A DNA stretch of 28,824 nucleotides. Source: Chara braunii. Its lineage: Eukaryota; Streptophyta; Charophyceae; Charales; Characeae. Numbering within the stretch: the stretch's first letter is position 1; each line of letters opens with the position of its first letter. Positions 1-10,324 of this stretch are shown here, piece by piece. The notes beneath the pieces are model-generated. The model searched no databases and was not told the DNA's origin. It was given only the letters and a program-made list of their open reading frames with translations. The stretch covers positions 473,483 through 502,306 of the forward strand of contig BFEA01000217.1 in assembly GCA_003427395.1 (NCBI GenBank). Reading direction: 5' to 3'. The translations under genes were made by a program, and so were the position numbers.

Positions 1-34
1 CATACGGTGCGTCGGTTCTCTTCGTACGAAAGAA
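1..34 (+). pseudogene. Ty3/gypsy reverse transcriptase scrap at window edge
   Basis: These 34 bases are identical to 6453-6486, where they encode the conserved RT entry motif [12 protein letters not shown]. Here the copy starts at the window edge and runs after a few bases into a long (GA)n tract, so nothing downstream of the motif survives. It is the broken end of a second copy of the Element P family, whose remainder would lie to the left of the window. Confidence 0.7.
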
Positions 35-36
35 AC

Positions 37-38
<2 letters not shown>

Positions 39-112
<74 letters not shown>
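39..112 (+). repeat. (GA)n microsatellite
   Basis: About 37 uninterrupted GA units directly abut the RT scrap. The Arg-Glu reading frame through it is an artefact of the repeat. Confidence 0.97.
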
Positions 113-114
<2 letters not shown>

Positions 115-693
115 CACACTTCTTCCCTGCTCCTGCTTGTGTGGAGTTGTGAAAACACCTCCAAACACACTCTGCTGCAGCTCCGCCTCGCCTCGGCCGC
201 AGCGTCGCTGCGGCGGGTCCACTTGTTTAATTAACAAAAAACGAAACCACACATATGTTTACACTGAATCAATTAATTCGTCATGATCGAGAATGAAAAC
301 GACATACGCAACGTACTCGAGCTTTAAATCAATGTTCTCAAAAGCAGGGAGTATGCTGTCAACATTGGGACTAAAGCTGCTTCGGTTTTGGATCTACTTT
401 CTTCCCTCTCGGGGTGGAATAAGGGCTGTTGTGACTGAAAATTCAAAACACACAGACAGTGCACTCGCAAGCTCTACAGCCTCTGGAGAGCAATGATCCA
501 GCTGAACCTCCTCATTTCCCTGTGCAAGGTCGGGCAGCGTCCCCTCCCTGTGTATTTTCGGATGTGTCCTACCACGGACAATGAAAGGGCCTCTCCATAG
601 GACAATGGTTGTGCCATTCCATTCTATCCTCACACAACTACAGTTCGGTTAGCATGCACACAACATAATCTCTGCTCCGAACACTATGAAGGG
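113..693. other. unassigned segment
   Basis: I find no coding region or repeat family that I can support here. The one structure seen is a near-perfect inverted repeat at 196-214 (CCGCAGCG, one central T, CGCTGCGG) in a short GC-rich patch. Short open frames on both strands at 293-633 overlap one another and show no recognisable motif. Confidence 0.5.
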
Positions 694-1119
694 ATGCTCG
701 CTGCCAATCTCTGCCGAGAAAACTGTGACCCTTTGTCTTGTACTCATTCCTTCCTTCGCCTAATCACGTGCCCAGCATGCCATCGTGGCTTTGACACGTC
801 ATGCCTGAATACCTGGGAAAGTCAACCTACTTTCCTGCTCACATGTCAGCAACATGCCGTGTGCCGTCAATGTTTCCAGGAAGCAGTCATAGAAAGTATG
901 TGTCTCTACTGCGTGGACTATCCCCGATGCCATCATCCGCCACATCCTCTCCTAGCATGTCCCACAAGCAATGTTGGGCATACACCTGCTGCAATCGCAG
1001 TCGGATCTCCTTCATTCTTGACAGACGAACGACAGATGCAGCAGCCTGAGGAGGAAAATAGGCTACGACATGAACCATCTACGGAGCGCTGTACTGAAAG
1101 GCTATCACCACCAGGGTGA
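694..1119 (+). CDS. small Cys/His-rich RING-like ORF (uncertain)
   Basis: A 141-residue frame opens with ATG at 694 and ends in TGA at 1117-1119. Residues about 26-73 (769-912) show metal-ligand spacing like a C3HC4 RING finger: CPAC, then FLLTC-QQ-H-AV-C-RQ-C, then CLYC. The H-x2-C-x2-C core and final C-x2-C fit; the third Cys to His gap is one residue longer than usual. RING proteins are generally E3 ubiquitin ligases. No membrane segment, second domain, clear promoter or splice junction is visible. The tail after about residue 75 is low-information, and other frames overlap it. It may be one exon of a longer gene, a gene fragment caught among repeats, or chance. I rely only on the Cys/His pattern. 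Confidence 0.3.
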   Translation: MLAANLCRENCDPLSCTHSFLRLITCPACHRGFDTSCLNTWESQPTFLLTCQQHAVCRQCFQEAVIESMCLYCVDYPRCHHPPHPLLACPTSNVGHTPAAIAVGSPSFLTDERQMQQPEEENRLRHEPSTERCTERLSPPG

Positions 1120-1348
1120 GCTGTTACAGACCAAATCCTGCAGCAGCTAAACACCTTTGTTTTGGAGCAATCCCCGTCATCGTCTTCCCATAGAGAGGGA
1201 ATAATTACGGGGGAAACCAAAGAAACCTGCTCAATGGCGTTTTGTGATGACCCACCTGAGATTTGAGGTTCAACCTCCTGATGAATCGGTGACAGTGTGA
1301 ACGAAACAGTCTGGCACAGTCATACCTTTTTTTTGTGTATAGCGAATA

Positions 1349-1353
<5 letters not shown>
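1120..1353. other. unassigned segment
   Basis: I see nothing recognisable between the RING-like frame and the (CA)n tract. Short frames on both strands are probably chance. Confidence 0.4.

Positions 1354-1382
<29 letters not shown>
1354..1382 (+). repeat. (CA)n microsatellite
   Basis: About 14-15 CA units. Confidence 0.95.
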
Positions 1383-2731
<1,349 letters not shown>

Positions 2732-2763
2732 ATCGATCGATCGATCGATTGATTGATCGATTA

Positions 2764-2805
<42 letters not shown>

Positions 2806-2841
2806 CGATGGATTGATTGATCGATTGATTGACTGGATGAT

Positions 2842-2914
<73 letters not shown>
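2732..2914 (+). repeat. (GATT)n/(GATC)n tetranucleotide repeat
   Basis: About 45 tetranucleotide units. They start as GATC, mix GATC with GATT, then become a long run of pure GATT. Confidence 0.95.
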
Positions 2915-3300
2915 AGGTAATCAATAACTTAATTAATCTACATTTTTTTTCTTTTTTCTCAAATCTGCCTGATTGTCAAATTTCGAATTTTCTTGTCTTC
3001 TGAAAATTCGGAATTCTCTCTTTTTGTGCAAATTCGTTTTTTTCAAATTTTGTAAATTCTGAATTGCGCATTAATTAGTGGCTGAAATTTTTAATTTTCT
3101 CTATTTTTTTGGAATTTTGTTTTTTTTTCGTTGTTTGGATAATCCGGAATTTTATTTTTTTGGCATATCTCTCTTCGCAGTTCGTGTTTTGTGAAATTAC
3201 ACTTCTTAAAATAAAAAATTGTTGTGCTTTGGAATATTTCAAATTTTATTTTTTTTTAAATTCGGAATTATCCCGAACTTGCAATATTATATAATATATA

Positions 3301-3350
<50 letters not shown>

Positions 3351-3510
3351 TTTTTAATCTCTTCGCAGTTCGGTCCTTATTATTTCAACTTCGGGACTTT
3401 GGGGATCTGGGAGACCTACCGAACTTGCAATTTCAAAATTATTATTATTCTTTTTCTTCCTCGAATTTTTTCTTCAAACAAAGTTCGAACTTTTATTTTT
3501 TTTTAATATT
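2915..3510. repeat. AT-rich block with diverged internal duplication
   Basis: The block is strongly T-rich, with AATTCGGAATT-like strings at about 3008 and 3259 and related strings in between. Two motifs each occur twice in the same order: CTCTTCGCAGTTCG (about 3171 and 3359) and CCGAACTTGCAAT (about 3273 and 3419). That suggests an old, diverged tandem duplication. An (ATT)n microsatellite at 3304-3348 lies between the copies. Translated frames here are low-complexity Phe/Leu strings and not credible genes. Confidence 0.55.
3304..3348 (+). repeat. (ATT)n microsatellite
   Basis: About 15 ATT units within the AT-rich block. Confidence 0.95.
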
Positions 3511-3582
3511 TATTAGTGGCTTCCTATTTGGGCAATCAATGTGACCCCATGGGGAGTGGAGTGATGCTTTTTAATTGATGAT

Positions 3583-3863
3583 GTGTGGTTCCCTCCCTCC
3601 CACCCACCCCATCTACGCTGCTGTCCATTCCTCTTTTCTTCCGTTCTTCTTCCTCTTCCATCTCTTCCGCTGCGGGCATTGGTGAGTTGCCATGTCAACA
3701 CGGTGCCACGTCCGCAGGCCATGTCAGCAAGCCATGTCAGAAGACCATGTCAGCAGGCCACGTCAGCGACATGTCATAAGCCTAAGCGTGCCATTTCAGC
3801 AGGCCTGTGCCACATCAGCACCAGCCACACATGCTTCCTGTCCTTTGGTCAGTGACCAACGCG
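3583..3863 (+). other. leader of gypsy Element P with CAYGTCAGCA motifs
   Basis: This sequence precedes the first in-frame Gag ATG. Between about 3690 and 3830 it carries several imperfect copies of a GCCACGTCAGCA-like motif (variants CCATGTCAGCA, CCACGTCAGC, CCATTTCAGCA, CCACATCAGCA). The motif also occurs in the leader and LTR arrays of Elements A and C. I cannot define an LTR edge or a primer-binding site. Confidence 0.45.
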
Positions 3864-5201
3864 ATGGAACGCAAGGACATTGAGTCCGAGGCAGACTACG
3901 AGGCCCGGCTGGCTGACATGATGCTCGAGATTAAGCAAAGAGCAGATGTGGCAGTTGCCACTCAAGAGAAGAGAGAGAGGGAAGCCGAAGAGAAACGTCG
4001 CCTTGCTGAATTACAGCAGCAAGCGCACAAGGACGCAGCACACCAGGCTGCCTACGAAGCAAAACAAATGCACGGGGATGCATTGTTCGAGGAGGAGGCT
4101 GAAGTCTTGACCTTGGCCACCGACTGGGAGAAGTCGGCCAAGGAGGAGGGAGCCTCCAAGACCATGCGTAAGTTCTCCGCGGTCATCAAGCGGATTGCAG
4201 CAACAGTCGTTGCCCCCTCCAACATTTCGGATCGCGTCAGCACATTGCAGATTGAAGTAGGCACTCTCAAGGATGGTGTGCAACTGCAACAAACGACAAA
4301 TCAGCAGTTTCGGACCTCCGATCAGCAGGTGGAGGAGCAGATTCGTGCAGCAGCGCTAAGTTCAGCCTTGACACCCTTCACCTTGCGGTTGGACATGTAT
4401 AAGGTGCGCAACCCCAACTGGCAGGCTTGTCTTTATCACCCATCGGGTGGCGCATGTCAAGCATGGCTCGACAACCTCCTGTCCATGCACAAGGTGATTG
4501 TCACCGAGCTGCACACAGAGATCAGCTGGAAAGATCTGACGACAGCATGACACACGTGATTCCAAGTGGAACCGCCCGAGCTCCAGGCAATGGAGAAGCT
4601 GCAGAAGTTCTACCAAAACTCCTTGCTGAGCACGGATTGGATCGCCGAGTTCCAACGCTTGGCATCCACGCCCGAGCTACCAATCAACTTCAACGGAATC
4701 AAGCACTACTTCATTACGAGGTCGTGCCCGACATTGCAACATGCGTTGACACAAGTCGCTGAGGCGCTCACCAAAAGGGAATTTCATTTTAACAAGGCCT
4801 CGCAGATCATTGTGATGAACAATGAAGCGGGCAATGCTGGTCTTTTGTCTTCCACAGGCCAGAGCAGAGATCAACATCGGTCAAAAGTGGTTGTGGTCGC
4901 AGCAACAACACAGACCAATTCAAACGAGGCTGCTCCATCGAACGAGGGAGATATGTTAGCAGCTACCCGGGATGGTAGCCGCCCGACCAAGGGTCGAGGA
5001 TGCGATAAATTGAAGACAAGCACCTCTTCATCCCCCCGGACCAAAACAACAGCTCAAGAACCTTGGCTCCATTATGGCATCTTGAAGGCCATCTACAAGA
5101 TCTGCTTCGAGTATCGATATTGTTTGTGGTGCAACAACGATGCACACGGCTCCGCGAACTATCTCACGAATGCCAAGGCAAAGTCCCATCCGGGAAAGTG
5201 A
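3864..5201 (+). pseudogene. gag: Element P Gag, disrupted
   Basis: The frame starts at ATG 3864 and runs in one phase to TGA 5199-5201, about 445 codons. It is broken only by two in-frame TGA codons at 4548 and 4557. Residues about 10-75 are charged and Ala/Glu/Lys-rich, likely coiled coil. The middle has the W- and L-rich character of a retrotransposon capsid. Near the end, at 5121-5162, is a CCHC knuckle CLWCNNDAHGSAN whose fourth ligand is Tyr instead of Cys, so zinc binding would be impaired. Family knowledge: Gag forms the particle and binds element RNA. Inference: by context the two TGA codons may replace a Trp and an Arg codon (TGG and CGA), consistent with C-to-T type decay. Confidence 0.8.
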
Positions 5202-5700
5202 GCATCGTTGAGAATATGGCTGCACTCTCGATGCCTTTGGAACCGGTTGCTTTGCGAACAACCTCCCTTACTTCCGAGGCAAATGCGGAAGTCGTGAGCC
5301 CTCTTCTTCATTCTTTTGAGGACTTTGCTGTCCGGCACATTCCACCGTTGGGTTCCCTAGCTCAAGGACAAGGTGTGCGCACGGTTTTCTGTCTGTCCGG
5401 TAGCAGTGCCAGTTCATCATCTTCAAGTGTTTTTTCAAGGGATTCGGCATGTGAGAGTTCAACATGGAGGTCTTGGACCCGTTGTCGCCCAAGGAATTTT
5501 CATGGCTTCCTCTTTTTTCCACGGGCCGCTTACTGGGACGGCAATACGCAACACTATACGCTTATTTGCACATGTATTTATCCTTCTATGCACCACCAAC
5601 TTTACCGACGGATGACGAAGTCGTGGTGGGGGACCTCCTTGCATATATCTCCAAGGTGGCCCACGAGTTTCATATCCAGCGGTACGATGACAACAACGCA
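5202..5700 (+). pseudogene. Element P Gag-Pol linker, frameshifted
   Basis: Coding-like sequence continues after the Gag stop in a different frame (VALRTTSLTSEANAEVV at about 5240-5295). It then shifts again near 5460 into the frame that carries LDPLSPKEFSWLPL and PPTLPTDDEVVVGDLL. There is no recognisable enzymatic motif. In relatives this stretch connects Gag to protease. At least one indel separates the two halves. Confidence 0.6.
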
Positions 5701-6200
5701 CTGCTCCTTACTGTCCACATCCAAGTTGGGAAAGGCTGGAAAGCGTCCTGCAACACTTTGCTGGATGGTAGCACGACTCGCAATTTCATGAGCCAGTTCT
5801 TTATACAAAGTGCCGACCTTGGCGCACAAGTTTGAAGGAAGGCACATCCTACGGCGGGCAAGATGGCAGACGGTCGAATGCAACAACTTCTTGATTGCTA
5901 TATCGAGGTCGTGCCGGTTTATTTCGCACCACATGCATGCAAGTTGGTCACATTTGACTTGTTGGACACAAACTTCGACATCATTTTGGGGATGCCTTGC
6001 TCACGAGTGCGAACCACACGGTTAACTTCCATTCGCTGACACTTACCATTCGTGACGCTTTCGGCGCCGAAGTCCTGTGCACCATTCCTCTTCTGCACCA
6101 TTCGATCCGGTGCCAAGTTATGACAGCCAAGTCTTTTCGGGCCACTTGTGCTTACGAGCGGACCGACGCGATTGGCCTTTGTTTTCTTCGGACCATCGCG
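5701..6200 (+). pseudogene. Element P aspartic protease, disrupted
   Basis: A retropepsin-like domain is visible: CNTLLDGSTTRNF with the catalytic Asp at 5764-5766, and the downstream FDIILGMP motif at 5974-5997. The catalytic triad normally reads D-S/T-G; here it reads D-G-S, so the active site is damaged. A TGA at 5833-5835 interrupts the frame and a frameshift follows FDIILGMP near 6000; the phase continuing there carries TVNFHSLTLTIRDAFGAEV. Another frameshift near 6200-6220 leads into RT. Family knowledge: the enzyme would process the Gag-Pol polyprotein. Confidence 0.75.
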
Positions 6201-6214
6201 GCGATCGAATCTTC

Positions 6215-6700
6215 CCTATGGACTTGTCTTCGGACCCCCGTGTGGTGCGATTGCTTGACGAGTTCACCGACGTCTTCGAGTCTCCTACAGCTGTGGTGCC
6301 GGATTGGCCAATCTCCCATCAGTTCATCCTTGAGGCCGGTGTCGTGTCATCAAAAGGTTGCATCTATTGCATGAGCGAGAAGGAGCTCACGGTTCTCCGC
6401 CCACAACTCAATGACTTGTTGGACAAGGGTTGGATCCGCACTAGTAGCTGACCATACGGTGCGTCGGTTCTCTTCGTACGAAAGAAGAATAAGGACATTC
6501 GCTTATGCATCGACTGTCGCAAGTTCAACGCGCCTCTTCCTCATATTGACGATCTTCTTGAGTGTTTGGGCAACACAAAGTATTTGGATTAGACTTGAAA
6601 TCGGGCTCTCATCAAATCTCGATACGCCCGCAAGATCACTAGAAATCTCAATACGCTCACAACCTCGCGTAGCCAGCCTTTAATGACGACAATTTGAATG
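6215..6700 (+). pseudogene. Element P reverse transcriptase, N-terminal half
   Basis: The visible order is DLSSDPRVVRLLDEF, an LLDKGWIRTSS segment, then [19 protein letters not shown] and [12 protein letters not shown], then after a frameshift DLKSGSHQI. A TGA at 6449-6451 sits just before PYGAS, and another frameshift occurs near 6585-6595. The sequence degrades after about 6650; MTTI-like codons at about 6684 may be a displaced remnant of the next RT block. The YxDD catalytic motif is absent, so this is a truncated RT. The 34 bases from 6453 recur identically at window position 1. Confidence 0.8.
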
Positions 6701-7515
6701 GCTGCATGGGAAAAAAAAAACAGTCATCGCAAAAAGAAAAAGAAAAAACTGAGAGAGGAATACAACTTAGTTTTTCTGTTATTAAAAAAAAAAAAAACGA
6801 AAAAAAGGAAAAAAAGCACGGCGCAGCCAACCAAAAGTCGTATGGCCTGCACTTTGATTGGGCCCAGCAGGGAAATGGTCTCACGGGACAGCGTTACATG
6901 GGACGCTCATTTGGGTTATGTTTGGTGCTGGTAGAGCAGGGGATGCATTTAAGCACTGCATTGGATGCTTCTAAAGTAGAATGAGACTGATGACCGTAGT
7001 TTGAACTATTTCTTGTGGTTCTTTTCAGGGAATGTCAAAGCCATGGTCTGCTCTTGAGTTAAGAATTTGTCTCCATTGCTCTTTTTTTTTCAACCTTCTT
7101 TTCTTCTTTTTCCCTTAATGGCTGGCCCAGGGTTGGAGGTGGTTTTTATTCCCAGGTTCTCCAAACTTCCGTGCAGTTGTTTGGAATCGGGACAATCCCC
7201 GTGCCAGTGGTCGGTACCTGAATCAGCCACCCCCATTCCTTCAGGTCAAGCTACAAGTCAACCATTGGCCTTGCTCCACTTCACAACACACTACATGAAT
7301 TTTGACGCTTTGGGGACCAGGAACATGAAATATGTTTCACTTGTCGGGATGCACCTGGTCCTGAAAGCATTCACATGCATGTAGATGTGTAGCGGAGCCA
7401 GGCCCTACATCTGTGCGACGGCAGAAAGTCTCCCAAGGTTTAGCCTCAGACACCCTTACTTTTCTCAAGGTGTTGACTTTGAGTATGACAGACTATGGGC
7501 CGATGTTCTTTTTAA
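6701..7515. other. unassigned segment after Element P
   Basis: The segment begins with an A-rich stretch (about 6710-6830) on which Lys-rich frames are artefacts. From 6835 to 7515 I see no repeat family or credible gene. The frame at 7067-7384 has no recognisable domain. Confidence 0.4.
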
Positions 7516-7679
7516 CTAAACTACCACTACCTTTCTCATTGGACGCCAAGTCGCAAGACTAACCTAGTCCGAAAAAATCGGCGCCGGGCGGCCGCTGATA
7601 TTTTTCGTTGGTGGCTCCCAGCCTGTGAATTCGAAATTAGAGGCCCCACACGGAAATTTCAAAGGTAGTGGTCGTTTAA
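7516..7679. mobile_element. small inverted-repeat element X (MITE-like)
   Basis: The ends are inverted repeats: ACTACCACTACCTTT at 7520-7534 and AAAGGTAGTGGTCGT at 7661-7675 (14 of 15 match). The flanks are CTAA (7516-7519) and TTAA (7676-7679), compatible with a TTAA target duplication carrying one mutation. It has no coding capacity. It stops three bases before element Y. The superfamily is not certain: TTAA suggests a piggyBac-like transposase in trans, but a TAA target would suit Harbinger-type elements. Confidence 0.5.
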
Positions 7680-7682
7680 ACT

Positions 7683-7876
7683 TTAAACCACCAGTACCTC
7701 GGCCAGCCAAAAAAAAAAAGTCACGGCGCGGGGATCGGGGAGTTGAAGTACCGGTTGGTACTTCTTTTCTTTCTAACTTAAAATAACAAAACAAATACAG
7801 AAAAATAACAGAGAGACCACTTTAGAAAATGAAAGAAATAAAGAAGCTAAGACAACCACCCTCGATTCAAGCGCGC

Positions 7877-7956
<80 letters not shown>

Positions 7957-7957
7957 N

Positions 7958-8023
<66 letters not shown>

Positions 8024-8218
8024 ACTTTAGTAGAACCACCAGTATGTTTCCCAGCCATTTTTCTCCGATCGCCTTGCATGCTGCCACAACTTTCGGGGGT
8101 CGGCAGCCGGAGTAAAATGGATCGCAGCGCCAGCCAAAAGGAGGCCCGCGCAGGTTCGTTTTTTTCCTTCTTCGTGCGCACAGGGCATTTTGATCCCTCA
8201 GAAGTACTGGTGCTTTAA
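7683..8218. mobile_element. small inverted-repeat element Y (MITE-like) with internal microsatellite
   Basis: The inverted ends are ACCACCAGTACCTC (from 7687) and GAAGTACTGGTGCT (ending 8214), 12 of 14 matching. TTAA flanks both sides exactly (7683-7686 and 8215-8218). The compound (GT)n(GA)n tract is inside. A second left-end-like sequence, AACCACCAGTATG followed by CCCAGCCATTTTT, occurs at about 8032, so Y may be two overlapping elements with the right-hand one about 180 bp. Confidence 0.5.
7878..8022 (+). repeat. compound (GT)n(GA)n microsatellite with an ambiguous base
   Basis: GT units at 7878-7949 are followed by GA units to 8022. One N lies at 7957, just after the switch, and is probably an unresolved base. 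Confidence 0.97.
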
Positions 8219-9102
8219 AGACACCTAGACATGAAGGTAAATAGTTTGGACCTTCTCATTCAGTGGCTGCTCAAATTCTGGCCAAAATACTGGCCAAATT
8301 TTATGCGTGGACAAATGTCTACAAATTAGTTTTTGGGAGAGTTATGATTGCAAGCGCTTCTACATTGTAAATGATTATATGATATGATATGCGACTATAG
8401 ATTGGAGCCCAATCTCACAAATAAAGGCCAAACCTAAGCCACCAGATCCGCCCAGGCCTGGCTGCCCAGCCGTGCAGCCAGGCCAGTGCAACTGGGACCC
8501 TCCCATCCAGGTGACCTGGGCAGGTGAAAAAATGGTCAAAAGACTCGAAACTTATTTTTTCTTTTTCTCGGATGGTGGGGCTATTGCCACTGTTCTTTTT
8601 TTCTTTTTTTTCTTCTTTGATTCATGTCAGTTTTGGAAGGATGGAGGGGGGAAGGGGGGGTTGAAGGGCTCTAGAGGGGCGTGAAAGGGGTTGAAGGGCC
8701 CTCCAAGGGTGTCAATTTCATCTATCTTATTTCATTTTATGTTTATTCACAATTGCACGAGGAATTTAGAAGTGACCCTTGCTGTTCTGCATAGGACCCG
8801 GGACCCTGCCCCTCCCAGTTGCCCGGCCAGTCGTCCTGGGCAGGTCCCATGCCAGCCTTGGGTACTAGGTGGCACGGCTGGTAGCCCAGGACCACAGGAC
8901 CGGACTGAAAAGCAAAGCTGCAGCATATTCATGGATGGGTTTATCCTGCAAAAAACAGGTTCATTACCAAGGTGGCATGGCTGATATATGTTATAATCAA
9001 TAAGAACAATGGGGGGTCAGCAGTCTTGGATCCATAACTCCAAACAAAGGCTCTTCAGACAATGCGGTTTATTTTTATTTTTTATTTTTATTATTTTTAA
9101 TC
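8219..9102. other. unassigned segment with a GC-rich hairpin
   Basis: No gene is recognised. At 8455-8484 there is a perfect 11-bp inverted repeat (GGCCTGGCTGC and GCAGCCAGGCC) around an 8-base loop. Another G/C-rich patch at about 8795-8895 has similar vocabulary (CCTGGGCAGGT). Pyrimidine runs lie at about 8550-8620 and a T/A-rich stretch at 9068-9100, next to the Element A insertion site. Confidence 0.4.
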
Positions 9103-9107
9103 AAGAA
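9103..9107. repeat. target site duplication AAGAA, left copy
   Basis: AAGAA sits immediately outside the TG end of the Element A LTR. The same five bases sit immediately outside the CA end of the other LTR at 18460-18464. Confidence 0.8.
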
Positions 9108-10281
9108 TGTAATGAACCGAGTCTGGCAGACACTTATCAGACGTCAACCACAAGTAGTCTCAGATCTGCACAACGTCTCCAGTTATCGTGAAGTGATATC
9201 TGAAACAGTAACTCGTTACCAATAGAGAGAGTGGAGGGAGGATAGACAAGGGAGAAGGTGGAAGTGATAATCAAGGACCACACGATAATAACCCAACCAT
9301 TCCCACTCCTTCTCCAGTTTTCTTCTCCCTCCACGCCATCAATCAATAATAGTAACAAGTCTGATAAGTTCTGATCACACAGAAGTGCCATGTGGCACTC
9401 TTATCTCGTGAAGACCATGAAAACAACAGCAGAATACGGTAATGGCGTCAACCTCAGGTGAGTACCTGATCCCAATCATCCACATATCCCGATCTCCCTC
9501 CTTGTCGCAACCAGTCACCTCATGTAGACAGCGTGGCCTAAGCCACGTCAGATGTAGAAACAGGTGGCATGCACCACATCATCAATGAAGACAAGTGGCA
9601 GCGCCACATCAGCAATATAGACCAGTGGTATGCGCCACATCAGCAATGTAAACCAGTGGGATGCGCCACATCAGCAATGTAGACCAGTGGCATGCGCCAC
9701 ATCAGCAATGTAGACAGGCGGCAGTGCCACTTCAGCAATGCCTAGCGCACAAAACAGAAAGCGCCAGCATGCTGCCTCAACCTCGTGTCGTTGTCCACAG
9801 CGCCTGCGCACAACCAGCGTCTAGCCAGCGTTGTGCCAGCGTCAATGCCAGCGTCCAGTCAAAGTCGAGCCAGAGTCCAAGCAGCACAGCAAGACTAAAT
9901 GTTGACCACCTCGAGACCAGTCCCTTCGTAGTGTTTGACGAGGCTGTCTAGCCTCGGGTCCCCTCCCCACAGTCGTACATATTGACTCTCAATCGAGGGC
10001 CTGGGTTGTATACAATCGCAGACTTCCCCTTGGACCTGATGCTTGGACCTGATGCTGTCTGGGTACCTGCATACAAACAAGTGTGTGCATCTGACCGACG
10101 ACCTGGGATGCGTACACTTTGACTTTGATTGTTGGGGTCTGCGACAGTTGACTTTTGTCAATTGTACCTCGCTCAGGCCCTGAATCTTTTGCGGGGGTAT
10201 TTTCCCCTTTTTGGCCTGGGCCTGGGTGTGGCCTGGCGAGGCCCTCGGTTTTTCCACGAGGCATACAACATGGGTTATTGC
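9108..10281 (-). repeat. Element A 3' LTR (1174 bp)
   Basis: On the plus strand it begins TGTAATGAACC and ends GGTTATTGCA. It aligns with 16898-18459 and 24250-25341. It contains the 30/31-bp tandem array at 9531-9745. A 13-base direct duplication (TTGGACCTGATGC) at about 10030-10055 is absent from the other two LTRs. Confidence 0.92.
9531..9745. repeat. 30/31-bp tandem array in the LTR, about 7 units
   Basis: The unit is approximately GTGGCATGCGCCACATCAG followed by CAATGTAGACCA. Each unit contains a short inverted repeat, GTGGC and GCCAC around about 3-4 bases, and the string GCCACATCAGCA. Outer units are more diverged than middle ones. The Element C LTR has about 5 units; the Element A 5' LTR has lost the array. 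Confidence 0.9.
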
Positions 10282-10324
10282 ATTCCTACCGGCCCAATTT
10301 TCGAGTTTCATTGCAGAAAAGTCA

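Larger units (their letters stand above)
3584..6700 (+). mobile_element. Element P: truncated Ty3/gypsy retrotransposon remnant
   Basis: In plus-strand order the remnant reads Gag, zinc knuckle, linker, aspartic protease and the first half of RT. RNase H, integrase and the 3' LTR are absent. No LTR pair or target duplication is visible, so the left limit is approximate. The right limit is where RT homology dissolves into an A-rich tract. Gag carries in-frame stops, Pol carries stops and frameshifts, and several motif residues are damaged, so the copy is dead. Confidence 0.85.

Noticed and set aside
9531-9745. Regular repeats of about 30 bp resembling a CRISPR array
   Set aside because: Units are directly tandem with no unique spacers, lie inside an LTR, and the context is eukaryotic.
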